From Isoetes taiwanensis (Eukaryota > Streptophyta > Lycopodiopsida > Isoetales > Isoetaceae): 64,000 nt of DNA. The translations under genes and the position numbers were made by a program. The notes below the pieces were generated by a model, which worked only from the letters and a program-made list of their open reading frames with translations, was not told the DNA's origin and ran no database searches. The stretch covers positions 252,001 to 316,000 of the forward strand of contig JAJEKV010000111.1 in the NCBI GenBank assembly GCA_021234155.1, read 5' to 3'. Below are positions 1-13,179 of this stretch, piece by piece; the stretch's first letter is position 1, and every line of letters begins with the position of its first letter.

Positions 1-897
1 TACTTAGGTTATATCTTTAAGAGGTTCACTCGAATGATCTTTTAAGCTATATGATTGGATTCTTTGGACTTTAGGCTTAACAATTGATACCATTTTTGCC
101 TAGTACACATGGCTCTTAGTACATTATTTTTCGAATGTACTTCCCCCAGCTCTGGACTAGGTAAAAGTGAATTTTGTTTTATAGCTAATCAGACTTCGCC
201 ATCTCGCCACTAGCCTAGTGCCTACCATACTTGCATTATCAATTAGTATATGGCCAAAACTGAACAGACGACAAGGATGGTGGCGATAATCATTAATCAG
301 ACTTTCTCAGGAGGGTGGCACTGAGTTCCAATCATGGCTACAAATAGGGCGAGTGATTGACAGTTGCTAACTGCTCGGGACACTTGTCACCTAGCTCTAA
401 AAGGCCATATACCTTCTATTCGTTGGAAACGAAGGTAAATATGACATGTCAATGGGTAGCTCAATGGATGGGCTTTCTAAGGAGCCCAAGATCACCTAAT
501 GTTGGCCTTTATCTAAAAAACTATCATTCCTTGCTCCAAATCATTATTTATTCCCCTGGAGTACCTTTATCATTGAGTATCGTAATTAGAACTTATAGTA
601 GACTTTTCAATTCAAAGCAGCGAAAGAGCTTTATAGCATTATGTAGGTTGTGAATGTGTAACCAAGACTATAGTACTGTACAGAATAAACTCTTCAATAT
701 AGAGGTTCAATACCTTGGTAGTTTTTGTACTACATCATCATCGAAGAGGAAATCAAGTTCTTACCAATAGACTTAATTGATTGAAATTGAGGTAATCCTA
801 GATATTTCAAATGTCTTAATAACCATGATATAACCTTAACTCTAGCGCTAACCAGCAGAATTCGAACTAAAGTAAGCAGACAAAAAGCCTTCTTTCT
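1..897. other. AT-rich stretch without recognised gene
   Basis: I see no conserved protein, RNA gene or repeat boundary here. The short open frames have no recognisable motif. Confidence 0.5.
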
Positions 898-1362
898 TCA
901 AAGATGCACTGCGAATCTGCTGAACATCTGGTCAATTTGATCATGAATATGGCCTATAAGTAAAAGTCTGAGCTTTACTTTTCTAAAGATCCTTATGACG
1001 CAATAAGCAAAGAGTGTTTGATTCTTGTTATCTCTGATAGTATTGTCAAGTTGCAAGTAGAGCACTGATAGTAATTGCTTTTGCTCGCAGGACACCTTGT
1101 TGTGAGGTTTGGGTACCATACAAGTTTAAACTTTGCATTTTAAACTTCCTTTGAAGACCATAGCTCCTACAAGGTGGACCTTAACAAAGCATTCATTTGA
1201 CACATCTTTAGGAATATTCAACAAATGAGGTAGAGTTAGTTTTTTTTAATCCATTCCATCAATTACAACAGACATATATTGTAGTAAACGTTCAAGAGCT
1301 TTTTTCCTATGCTTAGCAAGCTTCCTTCTCTTGGCTGCTTGTTGTTCACGGTGTCTAGCAAG
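898..1362 (-). pseudogene. DUF7869-type transposase-like relic
   Basis: Read on the minus strand this is one continuous frame of about 155 codons interrupted by two TAA codons. It contains SVVIDGMD, a TLPH segment, VGAMVF, LQLDNTIRDNKN and GHIHDQIDQMFSRF in that order. The same blocks occur in the same order in the broken plus-strand gene at 43.8-45.3 kb, so the two are paralogous. The pattern (Asp in VIDGMD, Asp in LQLDN, Asp in the GH-x-H-x-x-ID block) looks like an RNase H-fold transposase core. The family name DUF7869 is from memory. The first stop replaces the codon after GMD; the second lies just before MVPKPHN. No terminal inverted repeats were seen around it, so it is probably an old truncated copy. 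Confidence 0.8.
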
Positions 1363-1377
1363 GTTTTATTGCATAAT

Positions 1378-1737
1378 ATCTGTTGAAAATATGTAGCATA
1401 ATAACAGGGGGTTTTCTTTGTGTTTTTGTACGCTTTTTACTAAGGTTTTTGTATGATTTCGTGATGTATTCAAATGGATGTACTAATGCGTACATCTAGA
1501 GTGCACCATTTCTGAGCCATTGATTTTAGCCTTTTCTTTTTCAATGGTCAACAACCAATGGCTCACAACAAAAGCCCTTTTTTGTGCGTGTGGTGCATAA
1601 TGGGCACATGAAGGGCCATTGATTTTAGCCCTTTTTTTCAATGATCAACAACCAATGGCTCACAACAAAAGCCCTCTTTTTGTGTGTGTGGTGCATAATG
1701 GGCACATGAAGGGCTTGAAGGGCGCATGTAGTGTAGT
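1378..1737 (+). repeat. Dispersed repeat R1, copy 1, with internal tandem duplication
   Basis: This sequence recurs in reverse orientation at about 20.03-20.26 kb and 53.98-54.19 kb. Shared landmarks are a tract near TAACAGGGGGTTTT, then TACGCTTTTT, TGATTTCRTG, CTAGAGTGCACC and GCCATTGATTTTA. This copy also carries a roughly 99-bp tandem duplication (about 1514-1712) that the other two lack. No coding capacity is seen. Confidence 0.75.
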
Positions 1738-1905
1738 TTCCCCGCCGGCAACACATTTCTTATCATAACTTTTGATCCAGAGCTCTGTTTGAGATGCTCT
1801 CTCCGAGATCTTTTTGACAGTGTATGATATGGATAAGTTTGGTTAAGTTATCTATGCTAAAACAACAATTTTCGACCGGGTTTGGTAGGCTTTCACATCC
1901 TACCA
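1705..1905 (+). mobile_element. LINE-B 5' untranslated region relic
   Basis: The block around GCCGGCAACACA, CATAACTTTTGATCCAG and CTCTGTTT matches the 5' end of the LINE-B copy at 49.8-51.2 kb (there on the minus strand). Only the 5' leader is present; the rest of the element is missing. Confidence 0.65.
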
Positions 1906-2239
1906 GCTGATTAATACAGGATTGTGCTATTGGATATTGTTTTATGGCTCATTCCGAATGAAGCTTGCAAAAAATTACCATGCATTTTTAGATTTGAGGC
2001 AGTTATTAAGCAAATTCCAAGGCTTCTAGATCCTTGTGCTAACAAGCAGAAAAGTTTCCCACTTTGGTTTCTCACCACAAGAATTCATGGAGGCCAAAGG
2101 CTGCTGTTAAATTCCAGTTGAAAAATGTTTGTGTATGGGTGTTGCAAACTTTATGACTTTCAGAATAATGGGATCAATCTGCTCTATCTTTATGGTAACT
2201 TTTACTTATGTTCTATTTGTTTTATTGTGATCAAATTCA
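1906..2239. other. Unassigned spacer
   Basis: No recognisable gene or repeat apart from short open frames. Confidence 0.4.
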
Positions 2240-2625
2240 AAAGCTACAGGTGATGAAAGCCTCAAATGAATTCTAGTTTTTTTTCTGTAACAACCATTGA
2301 CATTAACAACCAACACATAACTACTATTGACATTAATTAACACAACCATTGGGTCCAACACATTTAAATTAAAATCCCCCTTAAACCCCCTTTGGTACGG
2401 GGGGTGACGTAGGGCAGCGAGAGCCCTCATAATTGTATTTTGCACGTACGAAATCAACACTATATAGTATTCCGCTTGTAATCTTATAGTATTTTGCGAA
2501 TCTTGTTATACAGCATAGCAAATTTTGTACTTGCATACCCCACAAACGAGGAACTTTACGTACGGTGTAGATTAAGGAATAAGGGGTGAATATGCCTATC
2601 CAACAGCTCTCGTTGCCCGGAGTCA
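2240..2625 (+). repeat. MITE-like repeat R2, copy 1
   Basis: It shares long blocks with 25.09-25.44 kb and, inverted, with 51.55-51.95 kb. The blocks include AATTAAAATCCCCCTTAAAC, GGGCAGCGAGAGCC and CATACCCCACAAACGAGGA. The inner inverted pair GGGCAGCGAGAGC (about 2413) and GCTCTCGTTGCCC (about 2606) marks its ends. Non-coding. Confidence 0.7.
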
Positions 2626-2659
2626 AAGAACCAAATTCCCGCCATCCAAAAAATCTGAT

Positions 2660-3867
2660 ATGGTGGTGCTCAGGGGAGTGGTTGTCGGGAGCAAGAGTAT
2701 AAGTTAGTGAATAAGTTATGTTAGCAATTATCCTTAGCTAGACCACTGGGGGATGTTTTTATCTAATATAATATAGGACAAGTTATAAGCCATAAGCTAA
2801 TCTAAGAACCTTAGGAAAGATAGTATACTATTATTATAGCTAAGAAAGATACGCATCTATTATATCGATGGGCACAAAGGGGTACTTTTAATACTAAAAG
2901 GGGGCGACTTGGGCTAAATATGGGGACGTCATTCAAATAGGGCTCATTAAGGGATACCTTTACTTTTTTTTATAAAGGAAGTGAATGTTATATAAGGAGC
3001 AACTAGTAAGCATATGGGGGGGGGGGGCTTGTTTCTAGCCCAATCGAAGATCTAAGCCAAATTCTAAGCCTAGCCTATTTCTTAAATTTGTGTTTTTGCT
3101 ACAAAGGATTTGTAGGGGCTAACTTGCATTATTCCCTTTCTTTGGAATTCTTTTGCTCAAGAACAACCCGGTTGGGTGGTGAGCTTACTCGGAAGGGTGG
3201 ATTTGTGCTTATTTGACTTGTTTCTTAACGATTGTTTTGCAGTAGATCTCTGGAGACTACCAGATCATATCAAATTGGTATCAGAGCCAAGTCTTTCAAA
3301 ATTCTTGTACAATAGCCCAGAACGTATTTAGTATTTCTGCTGACCAATACAACCAAGCCCTGAACATTGCAGCTCAAACCACAACTCAGATTAGAATTCC
3401 TGCTTCAGCAAGCTTTGAAGAAAACCAAACTAGAGTACATAGCCATACTGTACGGTTATCTGCCAAATATATATCAACAGCCTCCTTTGCCTGCAAATCC
3501 TCCTCCTGTTAACCCTCCACCTCCTAGCACCGAAAGAATCAAATGGCTGGAAAAAATCGAAGGAATGTCTACATATGTGGGAGATAAATGAAGCCCACCT
3601 ACAGTTCTAGGATTTTTAGCATCATGGAAAAGTTTCTTTAAGAGAGTGAAAGCTACAAAGGAATAGAAATTACAGGCAATGGACAAGTATTTGACTGATG
3701 TAGCTATGCTTCAGCGATGGTGCATTTTTGGCGAGGTTGTGGAGCTCAACATGGCATCTCCAGCTTCTTATGCCTGCCATATCCACCATAGCCATAGCAG
3801 GGGTTTGAAAATCCAGCTCCAGCAACCATAGCCACGGCAGGGTTTTTTCAGGTAGGTAACAGATCAT
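2660..3867 (+). mobile_element. LTR-retrotransposon remnant: LTR end, primer-binding site, gag start
   Basis: An LTR-like stretch ends in ...ATATCA at about 3272. It is followed by TGGTATCAGAGCCA (3276-3289), the classic binding site for plant initiator tRNA-Met. About 80 bp downstream a degenerate gag-like open frame (3367-3591) encodes a Pro-rich peptide followed by RIKWLEKIEGM, resembling the start of plant Ty3 gag. Nothing recognisable of pol follows, so the element is truncated near 3.9 kb. The LTR start is not defined because no partner LTR is visible. A G11 run lies at about 3016. Confidence 0.6.
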
Positions 3868-3869
3868 TC

Positions 3870-6399
3870 AAGAATGCAGGTTTTCACCCAGGTAACATGT
3901 TGTAAGAGGTCCTTCAAGAATGTTGTACTTATTTGTCGTTTTTGAATAGAATGGTCGCCACATGGCAACCTCCCATTGGATAATAAAACTAGAATGAATA
4001 GCAACTTACCTTGATGTATGGATAGGAAAATATGGTGGTGAATCCATGATAGCTTCTCCATCCTGATTCCCAATCTTATTTTTGAAGTATATACTACTTA
4101 GCCAAACTAAAATTTTAAAATCTCAAGAAAGTACATTGATCTTGAACGATGAAAATTTTAGACTCAAACAATATTCATATCCATTGTATCATCTAGCATT
4201 AAGGTTTTAGATGTTCAAATAAGTAACTTCGGGTAGGCAACAACTTAGAACAACATGCTTCACTTAAATTCAATAAGCAAGACTTATGTAGCAAAGGGAA
4301 AATGCAAAAACAAGCTACAATGTCTTGTTTCAACGTCTTGTCTACGCAAAAAAAATGTATCTGATTTTTCCATACCATTGACCACCATCTATATCCTAGT
4401 TTCTTTTTACGACAATTGTGGCTCTGGGCCTAAATATAGAACCCCTTACCAGGATTGACTTGTATTCTGAAACTTCACCTCCAGGAACATCCACAAGCAA
4501 ATGAAAGAGCCATCGTTGTCCAACTTGTTCGCGCCATCACAACGATGCTGGTTTGGAATAGGTGCATAGGGAGGGTTGTTTTGTTCTCCATCTTGGGGTC
4601 TTTCTTTGAAGCTATGAGGGAACCCTGCATTTAAGCTCTTGGCCACTTCAGAGGCAAGAAAAGAAAACCTACAGATTTAGTAGGATTTAAGTATCGGGGT
4701 ACCAAAACAGCTCCGTCTGTTAATTCCACCGTTCAACGGATAGCTCATGTCCCAAGAAACTCCTCCGAAAAAAAAATGGACATCCACCACACGGATGTGC
4801 TAATCTCGAAATTTCCCCCTTTCCCAACGTAGGGACACAATGGGAAAATGGCATGTTCCCCATTTGCGCATGAGTCCAAAGGATCTTTTCTACTCTAGAG
4901 ACAAGCTATTATGACCAACAGAACCGAAATCAATTTTCTACGGTGTGATGTTCCAGCATAATATACGATATGAATATGTATATTATACTGCCACGTCACT
5001 TGTACATATCGCCTTGACGACATGTATTTGGAAACTGCAAAGGGTTGCTTCCTAGGGGCCAACTTCGTATGTTGCACATGCCTTTAAACATATGCATTTA
5101 ACCCCTTTGCTACATGGAAAACCCCCACATGATCTTTTAACCCTAACCCTAAAAGGTCATGTAAAAGGAACAAAAGGAAAAACCCTAAACTTTTTCCCTT
5201 TTCGCACCATTCCGGCCAAGCCAAGCTGCTATTTTGCATTGCCAGACGCTGCCAAGCCGGCTTTGCACAACAGATCTCTAAGATTCGGTTGCCTTCGACT
5301 TAAACTGAAGCATGGACGCATTTCGAGGAGCTAGAGCAAGGAAAATTTTAAGGGACCTATAATTTTGTATAAGTATAATAAATTGGCCATTGCTTGTAAA
5401 ATATGCCCCCAAAAGTGTAGCCTAAACTGGCCATTTTTCCTATTTTTTTCTAATGTGGCTGCAATCCAATTGGCGATTTCTGAACCAAATATCCAACAGT
5501 TTGTAGCTCAAATGGCAATTTTTAGCTAGATTCTTATTAAATATAGAGCTAGTTGCCCGAACATAAAGAAGTTGCTACTCTATATAGATGTATTTAAGTT
5601 AATGTTGTATGAATTTGAATGCATACCCCATGTATTTTAATAATGCACATATTGCTGGTAGGGAAAATCAAAAATCGAATGCCAGAGTCTTCATAAAGAG
5701 GATTGAAAAGTGCCTCGATTTTCTAAAAGAAGGGGATCATTCTTAGTTGGTAGATATATTTAGGAATAAAAATTTCTACTAATGTTAGCCCCCCATTAAG
5801 TGACGAATTTATGAGGGGGCCTCTTGATGAGTTAAGATTTGGCGAACTTAAGGCAGTACAAGATTTGGTCAAGTGGCCTAAATGGCCATTCCATAAGCAT
5901 ATCTAGTTCTCACTTGGGACTAAATTGGCCCCAGAGTCAATACCACTCCAAGTAGCAAACATCTAATTGGCCATTCTAATGTCGTAGTAGGCAATAAAGT
6001 GCCATGAAATGGCGAATCTGAAGGTAGTCTATAGGTAAGGCATCCTACTCAAGCCGGCCGTTGCATTTTGCCTGAACCTGTAATTTGTGTCCAAATGGCC
6101 CGCCGGGGCCACTAAAATTTTCGCTGAGCTAGAGCAAGCCAAGGTACAGGTAAACATCAATTCTGTTGTGCAATGTCGACTTTTAGTCCGGCAATGAGCT
6201 GGTTTAGTATGTTAGTTCAGCCTTAGAGGCCTTATAGATTCTGAGATCACAAGCCCTAACAAAGGAACCTAACCATGTATGTTTATGTAGATAGATTAGA
6301 TGTTATTCTATGTTTCAGTTCTATGGATGATGGTGTTCTATTCTATGCGCAATCCTGTGTATTGAGAAGGGGGGTAGAGACCTTGAAAGCCTCAGTAGT
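3870..6399. other. Unassigned intergenic DNA
   Basis: No conserved motif, RNA gene or repeat end recognised. A short CCCTAACCCTAAAA string at about 5140 is too short to be a telomeric array. Confidence 0.45.
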
Positions 6400-7524
6400 T
6401 GATGTATCTAGATAGCCTCATTAATGCGGCCTGTGCATAAGAGCCCGCCTGGCTGTGAGTGGCGGGACTAGACCGGCAGATAAGGGGGACTTGTCCCATT
6501 GCAGATTGATCCCTCTTGTGTGTAAAGCCTATTAGGGATCTTAGCGAGCTAGGCCTGATGATTTGCCACTGCGTGTGGGCAAGGCATGGGCTCCACACCT
6601 CTGGGGTGATGCGTCACCTTCCATGTGGTTCAAGTCATAGACCGACAGTGGCCCTCTAGCCGCCTGTGATGGGCTTGCATGCCTCTAGAGGGAGTGATCT
6701 CCTCCTGCCTCATCGGGACTGGGGAGATGCAACCCAGGAGTAGCCCTCAGCTATGCACCCGGCAGGCTACGGTCAAGTCTCAAGACTTATCAGTATATTC
6801 TGCAAAATATACACAAGAGGGGCGGATGGAGCGGACTACCCAACGGCCATGTTCTTATGCCAGCCCAATCCATTTGCCATGAATTTTGTCTGCATTGGGT
6901 TCTGGATACCCAAGCCGTCAATCGATCCCCACGAGTCTGAGACTTGGGTAGGATTCCCCTTATGTTGATGTTACTGATGTCGTTACATATATTATGTTAT
7001 GGTGAGCCACCCTTCGAGGTGGATACATATGTTATTTGATGCTATGTGCTCATGTTTGATGTGCTTCCGCAGCTAGGTAGGTCATGAGGGAGACGAGATG
7101 AATGACACATCCATTCTTTCCCATTGGATTCTTGACTGTTAGCAAGGATCTGATGTTAGGTGGACGACCTCATGTCAGCAAGGGCGTTGACAGGAGGGAT
7201 GAACTCTGGTTCTGTACGATGGGAGCATCGTATATGAGCAGGGGATGTCACAGTGGTATCAAAGCAATGATCTTGGAGGATTAGGATCGAGCACTAGCCA
7301 TTTCCCTAGTAGTACTAATAGTCTAGATCTTCAGCCTTGGAGTTGAAATCCCAAGCATGAACCTTGGGGAATGGGCAGGGAGAAATTTCTCTCCCATCAG
7401 TAGTGTAGAGGAGCTAAACTAATAATAGTTAGTGAATGGCCTCATGTCAGCAAGGGTGTTGACAGGAGGGATGAACTCCGGTTCTGTACGATTGGAGCAT
7501 CGTATATGAGCAGGGGACGTCACA
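6400..7524 (+). mobile_element. Deleted LTR element: two LTR 3' ends around a primer-binding site
   Basis: The 86-bp segment ending in GTCACA at 7252 is repeated at 7439-7524 with few changes. After the first copy, one base on, comes TGGTATCAAAGC (7254-7265), a variant of the initiator tRNA-Met primer-binding site. This is the arrangement 5' LTR, PBS, almost no internal DNA, 3' LTR end. The internal region is reduced to under 200 bp with no gag or pol. The upstream limit of the first LTR is a guess. Confidence 0.55.
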
Positions 7525-8558
7525 TACGGGCAACTAGTCGAACCTTCACTACACAATCACTTCGCATATGTGTTTGACAACTTTTGCCATGCCGGTATCG
7601 ATTCTCTTTTATCCTAGAGGTAGCATAGAACTTGAACACGTAGACATTGGAAGTGGGGCCTGCTACATAGTTGCTTTCCGAAGAGGGAATATGAGAAGGC
7701 AAGCATAACAACTCTAAAACTCAAATCTAACTTTGTCAATAGGTCCGAAATGTCGAGATTACCTATGGACTTGTCGAGTAACATGCCCACACATTTGCAA
7801 TGCATGTGGTTCTCAACTCTGAGCTTAACGTATGTTTTTGCCTTTTTACTTGCCACATTGGGTATTCAGGGATAAAATATGCAATTAACTGTCCTACTCT
7901 TCCCGAAATTTGTAATTGTTAAAGATGGCATGTATTTATTTGAATGACCACTTCTTTCCACATTTTAATATGTAGAATGAATTGGTGACCTCTCATAACA
8001 GGTGGTTGCCAATGGCATCATACATGGTTCACGAAACATGGCTACACATTTGCAACACGCCTGAATGAATGAGCATATCATTGATATGCTTTTACCGTAC
8101 CTTGATCTTAGCAAATGAACCCTCTCCAAATTTAGGAAATAACTTTTAACTTGTGCCTTCATTAAGTTCCCAAAATGTTGTTTGGGTGTGGTGTTACATA
8201 AGATTTGCTAAGGTTTTTGGATGTATTCGTATGCTAATTTGTTATAAATCTGACGTCAGTAAATGGGTTTTGTCATTGTAGTGGTCGATAGGTTTAGGTC
8301 TGAGAGTTGTAGTTTTTAGAAGGGCAGTGGTGGCGATGGATTCGGGGCCGCGTGGAGCGGATGGATCAGAGCAGAGGCAGTTCCGGACTGAGCTTTGGAG
8401 TCCGTCGGCATGTTCTTTGGTTTTGTCTTGTCAAAACATCAGATCTTTGGTGGATTTGAACAATTTTCCTCTGGGATCTCGCTTTTCCAGCAAAACCTGA
8501 GTAAATCGGCAGTTGGATCCCTCGAATTTCATCCGCAGGTGCAAGAACCCAAGTAAAA
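7525..8558. other. Unassigned spacer with a short dispersed repeat
   Basis: A block around CTCTCCAAATTTAGG and TGCCTTCATT (about 8118-8165) recurs at about 9588-9635. No gene recognised. Confidence 0.4.
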
Positions 8559-8846
8559 ATGGTAGGAGAAGGGGCAACAACAGAGTCTCTGTATTCAAAT
8601 CCGGAGGAAAGACAAGCGGATCTGAAGGAGTTCGAATCGAATCTGAGGGAGGGATTGCAGAGTTTAGGGCGGGCAGGGCCGGTGAGTCTGGGATGGATCC
8701 AACAAGCATTAGATTTGGTGCTGTGTACAGGGGAAAATCTGGCACAGGCAAAACCGTCTTGGGTGTGTGTTTCTTTCTTCACAAGCAGTGTGGCAGTGGG
8801 AGTTCCCGCCATAACTGAAATCTTCAATCTGATCTGCTTGCTCTGA
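8559..8846 (+). CDS. Small unrecognised ORF, possibly a BYPASS1/ROH1-like fragment
   Basis: A 95-codon frame begins at an ATG in a favourable context and encodes a hydrophilic, probably helical peptide (PEERQADLKEFESNL, then SLGWIQQALDLVL). The spacing of Leu and Trp residues loosely recalls the N-terminal helix of plant BYPASS1/ROH1-like proteins, but no diagnostic motif is present. It ends after a hydrophobic tail, and nothing downstream continues the family. Another open frame overlaps it on the opposite strand. It may be a pseudogene fragment or chance. Confidence 0.25.
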   Translation: MVGEGATTESLYSNPEERQADLKEFESNLREGLQSLGRAGPVSLGWIQQALDLVLCTGENLAQAKPSWVCVSFFTSSVAVGVPAITEIFNLICLL

Positions 8847-10278
8847 TTAAGCTTTTAAGCCGTCTTCCTTCAGCTGCTTAGATGCTCTTGGAGATGTTTT
8901 GGAAAGCCCCTGTTGCAGAGTGTGCTTCTTTTTGGCTTGAACAGGTGATGTCTTAAGGTTTTCATCTTCAGGTTTTCTGGAACTGCCTTTTTGGGCAGGG
9001 GGGTTCAAATTCCTATGCTTCCTCTTCACGAATGTTATTAACCTGTCATATTTCTGTTTTGTTGGTGTGTTTGCTTTTTTTTTTTTTTTTCTTTGAGACT
9101 TGTACAGAATAGTGCTTCATAGCAGCAATGGCGCTTTCACTATCTCTTTGGAAAAGAGATTTATGTGTTTGTTACTCATGTGTATGTACGCATTTGACTC
9201 CGATGGAATACTTGGTGATGTACCTTAGGGTGACGTGGAAATGGGATTTTGACCCCATCTTGACTTGTGGTGGACGGTTGTGGTTATTGGGTTTGGCATA
9301 TCCTTGGGAATATGCCTTTATTGGATGGCTAGGATAGAGCGATTATAGGATAGAGCGTAGAATATGCCTTCATTTCCAGCGTTGTGAGTTGTGTCTTGCT
9401 TTAGAAAGTTTCCCAGTGTTGAGTTGTGTCTTGCTTTAGAAGTCTAATTGCTGATAATGTTATAAATCAAAACGTATGCTTTAAAAGGATTTCCTAAGTC
9501 ATTAAGTATTAGCATTCATATAGAGAGCACATATTTCAAAAATTAACAATTTCAAACCAAATCTTACTCCTAAGAAAACCACAAATGAACTCTCTCCAAA
9601 TTTAGGCATCAACTTCAACCTTATGCCTTCATTCCCAAGGCTCTAAATTCATATGGTTGTGTCTTGCTTGCAGAATGATTTTTTAAGTAAAAAATTAGCA
9701 TTCACACATATCACAAATTTCAAAAATCATTGACTCCAATTTTCCCTAATATGGAGAAGTTTGAAGTTAAAATGTTAAAGTTCTACACTATGCATGTTGG
9801 AAACGATGGAAATTGAAATTAATTTATTCAGCTCTTAGGGGGGTTTTCGCGGACGTGAATTTAGGAGGTCAATTCCCATGATTGCTCAGGTTTCTGGGGC
9901 TCGTGTTTGGGACCTCAACAAAAATAACGCATCACTATTACTTTATGCTCAGGTTTTGGACCTGATTTTGATCAATCGCTCAGATTTCGTTCTTGTGCAT
10001 CAATTGGCTGAGATGGTAATGGACTTGTAATGGTAAAACGTGAGTCCTAATATTTATGAACAAATCAAATGAATCATACATAGACTTTTTGGTACCGTGT
10101 AGTTTTTGGGACTCTATGGCGCCAAAATGGCCGCCTGTTTAACATGCCACTCCAACTTAGGTATGGCAGAATCTACTGGATGTCCAATGCTCTGGCCAAA
10201 TATCTTTTGGAGCCCTAAGTGCATGCGGCTGCAAAACCATTGGCATTTGCTTATTTTTGATATTTCCATATTTGCAAA
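8847..10278. other. Spacer with poly-T tract and short direct repeats
   Basis: A T-rich run lies at about 9068-9090. A 35-bp near-tandem repeat containing GAGTTGTGTCTTGCTTTAGA occurs twice between 9386 and 9441. No gene recognised. Confidence 0.4.
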
Positions 10279-10471
10279 AGGAAGGAAGGAAGGAAGGAAG
10301 TTTATTTTAACGTCCACGGAGGCCAAAGGCCTATGAGACGGTACATGCAGAGAACAGGCAAAAAAGCCAAAAACCCCAACACCAAAAACAAACAATGTAA
10401 CTGTACAGTAGAACCCTACTACCGGGATGAAAAAACCCCCACTTGGGAGGAAAAACCCTAGCAGTAGGCTC

Positions 10472-11062
10472 TCAAATACCATGCCCCAGAAGAGCAAGTC
10501 TGACGGCCGAAATCTGCAGGATGTAAGCTCCCAGCCGCGCTACCATAGGTGATGCAAGTAACTGATGTAGCGGTGTGTCAGAGCATCTAAGATCAGTGTG
10601 CACTGCTCGGACATGGGCATATGCTGGGCATCGCTGGAGGGCATGGTGCTCATCCTCTATCACGTGCATCTCACAACAACACCGACATATCCTTTTCCCC
10701 CACGGGATCCCGTGCCCCGCCATTCAACCCCCAACTGTTTCAATTAAGGTAATGGGAACCCGTCCTTATGGCAGCAATAGCTCTCGTTTCTTCACCGAGA
10801 TGTGTGCTTTCAAGTACCGATGGGGTCCATGCTCAAGGCGGGATTAATCGGAGTGATAGTGCTCTGTCTTGGGCTTTGCAAGAGTAGAGGCATCCCACGT
10901 GGTGGCAAAGATAGCCCGCATCCAATTGCCCATTCTCAGCGCGTCCGAATGCGCGATTAGCACCATCCGTTGGTAATCCATAGACCACCTCCTAAACCAT
11001 CCCTTACGGTGCTCGTGCCATACCCTCTTGACCCATTTGGGGGCCCTCTTAACAACACACAC
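10472..11062 (-). pseudogene. LINE-A ORF2 C-terminal zf-RVT region
   Basis: Frames 11062-10844 and 10723-10472 encode the zinc-binding tail of plant L1 elements: ICRCC, then EDEHHALQRCPAY. This Cys/His cluster is characteristic of the zf-RVT family. Trp-rich sequence (VKRVWHEHRKGWFRRW) precedes it. The frames are interrupted between the two parts. Confidence 0.75.
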
Positions 11063-11352
11063 TGGGGCAAGCGATGCTCATCCATCCCATCCACCTTATG
11101 GAAGCAAGTAAGATGCCTCGCAAGATAAAGTAATCGTCAGAAGGCCGAACCCCGCCTCATACAACAAAATCTCGATACGATGCGGTGTCCTTCACTCCCA
11201 AGCTATATGTCAAGAAAGCTTTACGCACCCTTTCCAACCTATCCCATGTATTTTTGCTAAGCTGGGCCCCAAACCTCCACCCCATATAGCAAAGCACCGG
11301 CCGACCAAAGCTCTAAACAGGTGTGCTCTCCTCGCCCCGATCCACGAGAGAT

Positions 11353-12886
11353 CTATCCGGCAACACGCTGTTTTTGCATCGCATATAAAGCCTTCCAAAC
11401 CTGCCGACCGGCTCTCCTCTCCACACACTCATCCCACAACATGTTAGTAGTGAAATCAATTCCCGGATACTTGAAGCTCAAGCACCATCTCCACTTCCCC
11501 GCCCCTCGTAATATAACTTTCGGATAGGGTGTTGCGGTGGACAGGATCGCGAGAAGCTTAGTTTTGTGCAAGTTCACTTTGTCATTCCCGTTGCCCCACG
11601 TAACCCACTGAGGGCATCCAAATCTTCTTTGCTGCATACTGGCCGTGTGGGCTAGCAAAGCTACATCATCCGCGATATAGTAACCGCCCACAGAGGTCGC
11701 ATCGGATAATTGCACCCCCTGCCCCCATGGTGCGCTGCATCCACGTCTCCAAGCTATCAATGTACAACCCAAAAAAGCGTTGGAGACAACGGGCAGCCCC
11801 CGCTTAACTCCCATAGTGCTAGCTACCCGCCGATCTTCATAAAGGCGTAGCGGCAAGATAAATCCCATCATAAAGCCGGGTGCACCACATTCTCGCAACT
11901 CCCGTGGAACTCGCAATTCTTGCAACCTCTGCCACAAGATGTCTCTCCGGGGCGGTATCATATGCGCCTCTTAAAATCTACAAAGCAACAATACAAGTCC
12001 CGTCGGCAAGATTGCGGCTTGCCTCCATCAACACTCTCAAAGTGAAGATATGGTCGGGCCGTGGAGTGAGCTGGGCTTAAAGCCTGCTCGCCAATTGCCC
12101 GCCGCCTCCCTCTCGCCCCACTTAGCGAAGTTTCTTCTCCACCACCCCCGCCAGAGCTTTGCAAACAAATGAAGCTTACCATAATCATCCGTAATTTGCG
12201 GCTCATCCAGATACCAGCTTTATGAACAGGAACAACCTTACTAACCATCCACTCCCGGGGAGGCCCGCCGAGCCCTCGGTTAATGATCACCGCCGTGGGC
12301 CCTACCATAGATGGGCCACCCCACTTCAACAGCTCGCCTGCAAACCCCCCCGTAAATCCTTTGCCTTGCCATTCGCCGGATGCCCGAGACTGGCTTGACA
12401 TCCTCCCCGCGTGAGAGCTGCGCAAAGACCTCTCCTACACCTGATCCGGGACCCCGCATTAGCTCCCCTCGGGGTCATATAACTCCCGCGGTGCATCCAT
12501 TGCTCCACACTTACATTACCACCACCGGCGCTTCTTGTATAACACCTTACGCCAAAAAGCTTTTGGCTCTGCCATAAGCATGTCAAACAGCGCCCCCGGG
12601 TTTCTGCCATGTATCTCCCCTTCTTGGCTTTTAGGAAGATCTTATAGTCTTGCAGGGCCTGTGGCCGCAACTGTGGATCTATGACCAAGCGCAACTGGCT
12701 CTTTAGAGCCTTGCAATCAGCATCAAACCACGGGTTCTCAGGAAAATGTGCGGTGTCCCTCCTTGGAGGGCCCTTCACTGCAAAGGAAGCCTCAGCAGCT
12801 GCAAGCAGCGCCCTCACCAGCCATGCACACCTGTCTTGCAGTGTGTAGAAGCTATCAAACCCCTCAGAACTCCCCGCGACCAACAC
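11353..12886 (-). pseudogene. LINE-A ORF2 reverse transcriptase domain
   Basis: The region contains a linker (NPWFDADCKALK), finger-domain blocks, FVDFKR near 11960 and YYIADDVALLA near 11670, which is the catalytic YxDD-type box (here ADD). The frames 12886-12326, 12425-11958 and 11961-11353 overlap with shifts, so the domain is broken at least twice. The enzyme would copy LINE RNA at the nicked target. A parallel stretch occurs in the second LINE-A copy. Confidence 0.85.
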
Positions 12887-13179
12887 GATTCATACTCGCC
12901 CCTCGCTCGATAGGCGTGGGATGTACGGTAACCCTCCATGCCCCCTTTGCGGTGTCTCCACTATTGAGTGCTCCCAATTCAGCGTGACATAAAGCGGGTA
13001 ATGATCTGACAAAGCCTCCTCATCCCCTGTGCTTGTGCCAATGGAGAAGTGTGTAACCATGTCAAGTCTTTGCTTTGAGGAGGCGAAGGTAATCCAACAC
13101 ACTAGCTCCCCCATCCTGCCTATCACTCCTGCAAGTAACACCCCCTGAGTGTGGCCATCGCTGCATACCATTACAAATT

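Noticed and set aside
5138-5155. Interstitial telomere repeat
   Set aside because: Only about two CCCTAAA-like units; chance level in AT-rich plant DNA.
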